Source of the DNA: Pseudomonas neustonica
GTDB taxonomy: Bacteria; Pseudomonadota; Gammaproteobacteria; Pseudomonadales; Pseudomonadaceae
NCBI RefSeq assembly: GCF_003797945.1
Contig: NZ_RKKU01000005.1
Location: 62,001 to 126,000 of the forward strand
Reading direction: 5' to 3'
DNA: 64,000 nt
The position numbers and the translations under genes are program-made. Positions within the stretch are counted from its first letter, which is position 1. Every line of letters begins with the position of its first letter. Under the pieces are notes generated by a model. That model made no database searches. It saw only the letters and a list, made by a program, of their open reading frames with translations, and was not told where the DNA came from. This document shows, in pieces, positions 62,672 through 64,000 of the stretch.

Positions 62672-63628
62672 ATGATCGACATCAATGCCCAGCTTGCGCA
62701 ACCTGAAGCGCCCATGTGTCGCCGCTTAGCGGAGCTCGTGGTGAAGCACACCTCGGAAGAAGGTGTTCAAGACACCTGCATACCCGGCTTGCAAGTTTTT
62801 CGGGCCGATCATCCAACCAGCGTCAGCTCCTCGGTATACGAGCCTTCTCTTTGCGTCATGGCGCAGGGCAGCAAGACATTGCAGCTGGGCGACAAGGAAA
62901 TCATTTACGGCCCACTGACCTATATGATCTCGGCGGTAGAGCTGCCCGTTGTGGGCTGCGTGGTGGATGCCTCACCAGAAACGCCTTACCTGGCGGTAAA
63001 GCTGGCGATAGATCCGCAGGAAGTGGCGGAAATGGTGCTCGAGTTAGGCGACACCCTACCGCCACTGGATCAGCAACGTGACTGCCCAGCTGCCTCCTGC
63101 GGGCTCTGTGTGGCCCCGGTAGATGTGGGCATTCTGGAGGCCATGACGCGATTGGTATCTTTACTTGAGTCACCCGCAGACTGTCGCATTCTGGCACCGC
63201 TGGCCCGCCGCGAGATAATTTACCGCGCGCTAATCGGCGAGATGGGCTGGCGCATGCGCGACTTTGTCTCTACCGACAGCCAGGCTCATCGCATCTCCAA
63301 AGTCATTGCGGTACTCAAAGACAGATTTGCCGAGCCGCTGCGCGTGCGAGACCTGGCTGAAGACGTAAATATGAGCGAATCCACTCTGTTTCACAGCTTC
63401 AAGCAGGTAACGCGGATGTCACCGGTGCAATTCCAGAAGAAATTGCGCTTACACGAAGCGCGCAGGCTGATGCTAAGTGAGGGGCTGGAAGCGGCGACTG
63501 CCAGTTATCGTGTAGGTTACGAAAGCCCTTCACACTTTAGCCGCGAGTATCGCCGCATGTTTGGTGCACCGCCCAGAGCAGACGTGATCAAACTCCGTGG
63601 CGAGCAGCCTATGCTCGCCAGCATGTAA
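62672..63628 (+). CDS. AraC-family regulator with cupin-like N domain, divergent to the efflux operon
   Basis: A 318-residue regulator from the ATG at 62672 (GAGGTG 9 nt upstream). The N-terminal domain (about 20-180) contains SVYEPSLCVMAQGSKTLQLGD, the AraC_N/cupin_6 signature, and the two-helix DNA-binding domain is C-terminal (about 225-310), with LAEDVNMSESTLFHSFKQV and GYESPSHFSREYRRMFG. It lies divergent from the MexE-like adaptor gene across a 426-bp region and is the likely regulator of the pump. That gap holds no further gene that I can support. Confidence 0.88.
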   Translation: MIDINAQLAQPEAPMCRRLAELVVKHTSEEGVQDTCIPGLQVFRADHPTSVSSSVYEPSLCVMAQGSKTLQLGDKEIIYGPLTYMISAVELPVVGCVVDASPETPYLAVKLAIDPQEVAEMVLELGDTLPPLDQQRDCPAASCGLCVAPVDVGILEAMTRLVSLLESPADCRILAPLARREIIYRALIGEMGWRMRDFVSTDSQAHRISKVIAVLKDRFAEPLRVRDLAEDVNMSESTLFHSFKQVTRMSPVQFQKKLRLHEARRLMLSEGLEAATASYRVGYESPSHFSREYRRMFGAPPRADVIKLRGEQPMLASM

Positions 63629-63648
63629 CCTGGGGAAGCCCGGCCAAA

Positions 63649-64000
63649 TCAGTTTGGCGGGAAGCTACCCAGAATCTTACCTACCAGACGATTGATCTGC
63701 TCGTCGCGCTTGACTGGTGACTGCGGACGATCGCTCAGTGTTTCGCCTTCGCTGCCACGCCAAACCAATTTTCCATCGCTGGCGTCGAGCATGTCGATCT
63801 GCAAAATCAACTCTTTATAGTCAACCCGCTGGGTCTGAATCGACGGACCGCCCCAGAAACCACCCCAACCGGTACCCCAGTAGCCACCGAAGCTGGTACT
63901 GACATTGTCCTGACGATTCTCAATCATCAGGTAAGTCTTCACCTTCAGATCAGCCTCCTGGTTCGCTACTGGCGGACGCAGGCCACGCAACTCCATCTGA
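63649..64000 (-). CDS. DUF4136-family lipoprotein (partial, N terminus outside window)
   Basis: The C-terminal 117 residues or so of a protein whose frame is open to the window edge, so the first internal ATG at 63996 is not its start. The region contains DVSTSFGGYWGTGWGGFWG-type Gly/Trp-rich loop, DYKELILQIDMLDASDGKLVWRG-like repeat of the DUF4136 domain (the stretch IDMLDASDGKLVWRG is characteristic), and ends ILGSFPPN. DUF4136 proteins are usually outer membrane lipoproteins of unknown function. Confidence 0.82.
   Translation of the reverse strand, partial: QMELRGLRPPVANQEADLKVKTYLMIENRQDNVSTSFGGYWGTGWGGFWGGPSIQTQRVDYKELILQIDMLDASDGKLVWRGSEGETLSDRPQSPVKRDEQINRLVGKILGSFPPN

Overview
The window is a chromosomal segment of a gammaproteobacterium, almost certainly a Pseudomonadaceae member. 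It looks like core genome rather than an island. Three blocks keep the gene order known from Pseudomonas aeruginosa: the aa3 oxidase block (coxB-coxA-ctaG-coxC-SURF1-ctaA-ctaB-sco), the zur/znu-thrB-polA-[sRNA]-engB-cytochrome c4-dsbA-dgcP-ampDh2 block, and the dadR/dadA-ridA-dadX block. Moderate GC and compact intergenic regions with heptamer repeats suggest a Halopseudomonas-like lineage; that placement is inference. No tRNA, rRNA, insertion sequence, prophage or CRISPR array was seen.

Layout. 1-4.1 kb: a partial DUF2946 protein, an alpha/beta hydrolase, two small leftward reading frames facing a MerR-type cadR regulator, a YebE-like membrane protein and an NAD(P)-binding oxidoreductase. 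4.1-12.8 kb: signalling genes, namely a receiver-TPR protein overlapping a soluble histidine kinase, a large ammonium transporter-PAS-PAS-GGDEF-EAL fusion, a CurA-type reductase and a membrane diguanylate cyclase. 12.8-16.5 kb: gamma carbonic anhydrase, oligopeptidase A with its zinc-ribbon partner, and an unknown protein. 16.5-25.5 kb: the complete cytochrome aa3 oxidase operon with heme A synthesis and copper assembly. 25.5-27.6 kb: a two-gene DNA repair cassette (TIGR03915 and radical-SAM TIGR03916) behind a near-perfect LexA box. 27.8-30.9 kb: zinc uptake, zur-znuC-znuB divergent from znuA around a Zur box. 31-34.6 kb: small membrane and exported proteins, a PNPOx-like protein, and a degraded gene.

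34.6-41.3 kb: NCS1 transporter, an orphan ParA-like ATPase, thrB, a DUF2782 protein and polA. Between polA and engB lies a sequence with an AlgU-type promoter and an intrinsic terminator about 134 nt apart, the position of the ErsA sRNA (Spot 42 locus). 41.3-50.9 kb: engB, cytochrome c4, a decayed copy of the dsbA 3' end followed by intact dsbA, an EEP-family hydrolase, a DgcP-like cyclase, an AmpDh2-like amidase overlapping a DUF1330 gene tail to tail, an SpmAB-like membrane protein and an RNase J-like MBL protein. 50.9-56.4 kb: a PuuB-like oxidase, dadR, dadA-ridA-dadX and a cupin-HTH regulator. 56.4-64 kb: an RND efflux operon of MexEF type with its outer membrane factor, a divergent AraC-type regulator, and a partial DUF4136 lipoprotein.

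Points most worth following: the ammonium transporter/c-di-GMP fusion with its nearby two-component pair, the SOS-controlled radical-SAM cassette, the ErsA-like sRNA, the cadR-facing promoter that drives small frames instead of cadA, and the fossil tandem duplication at dsbA.
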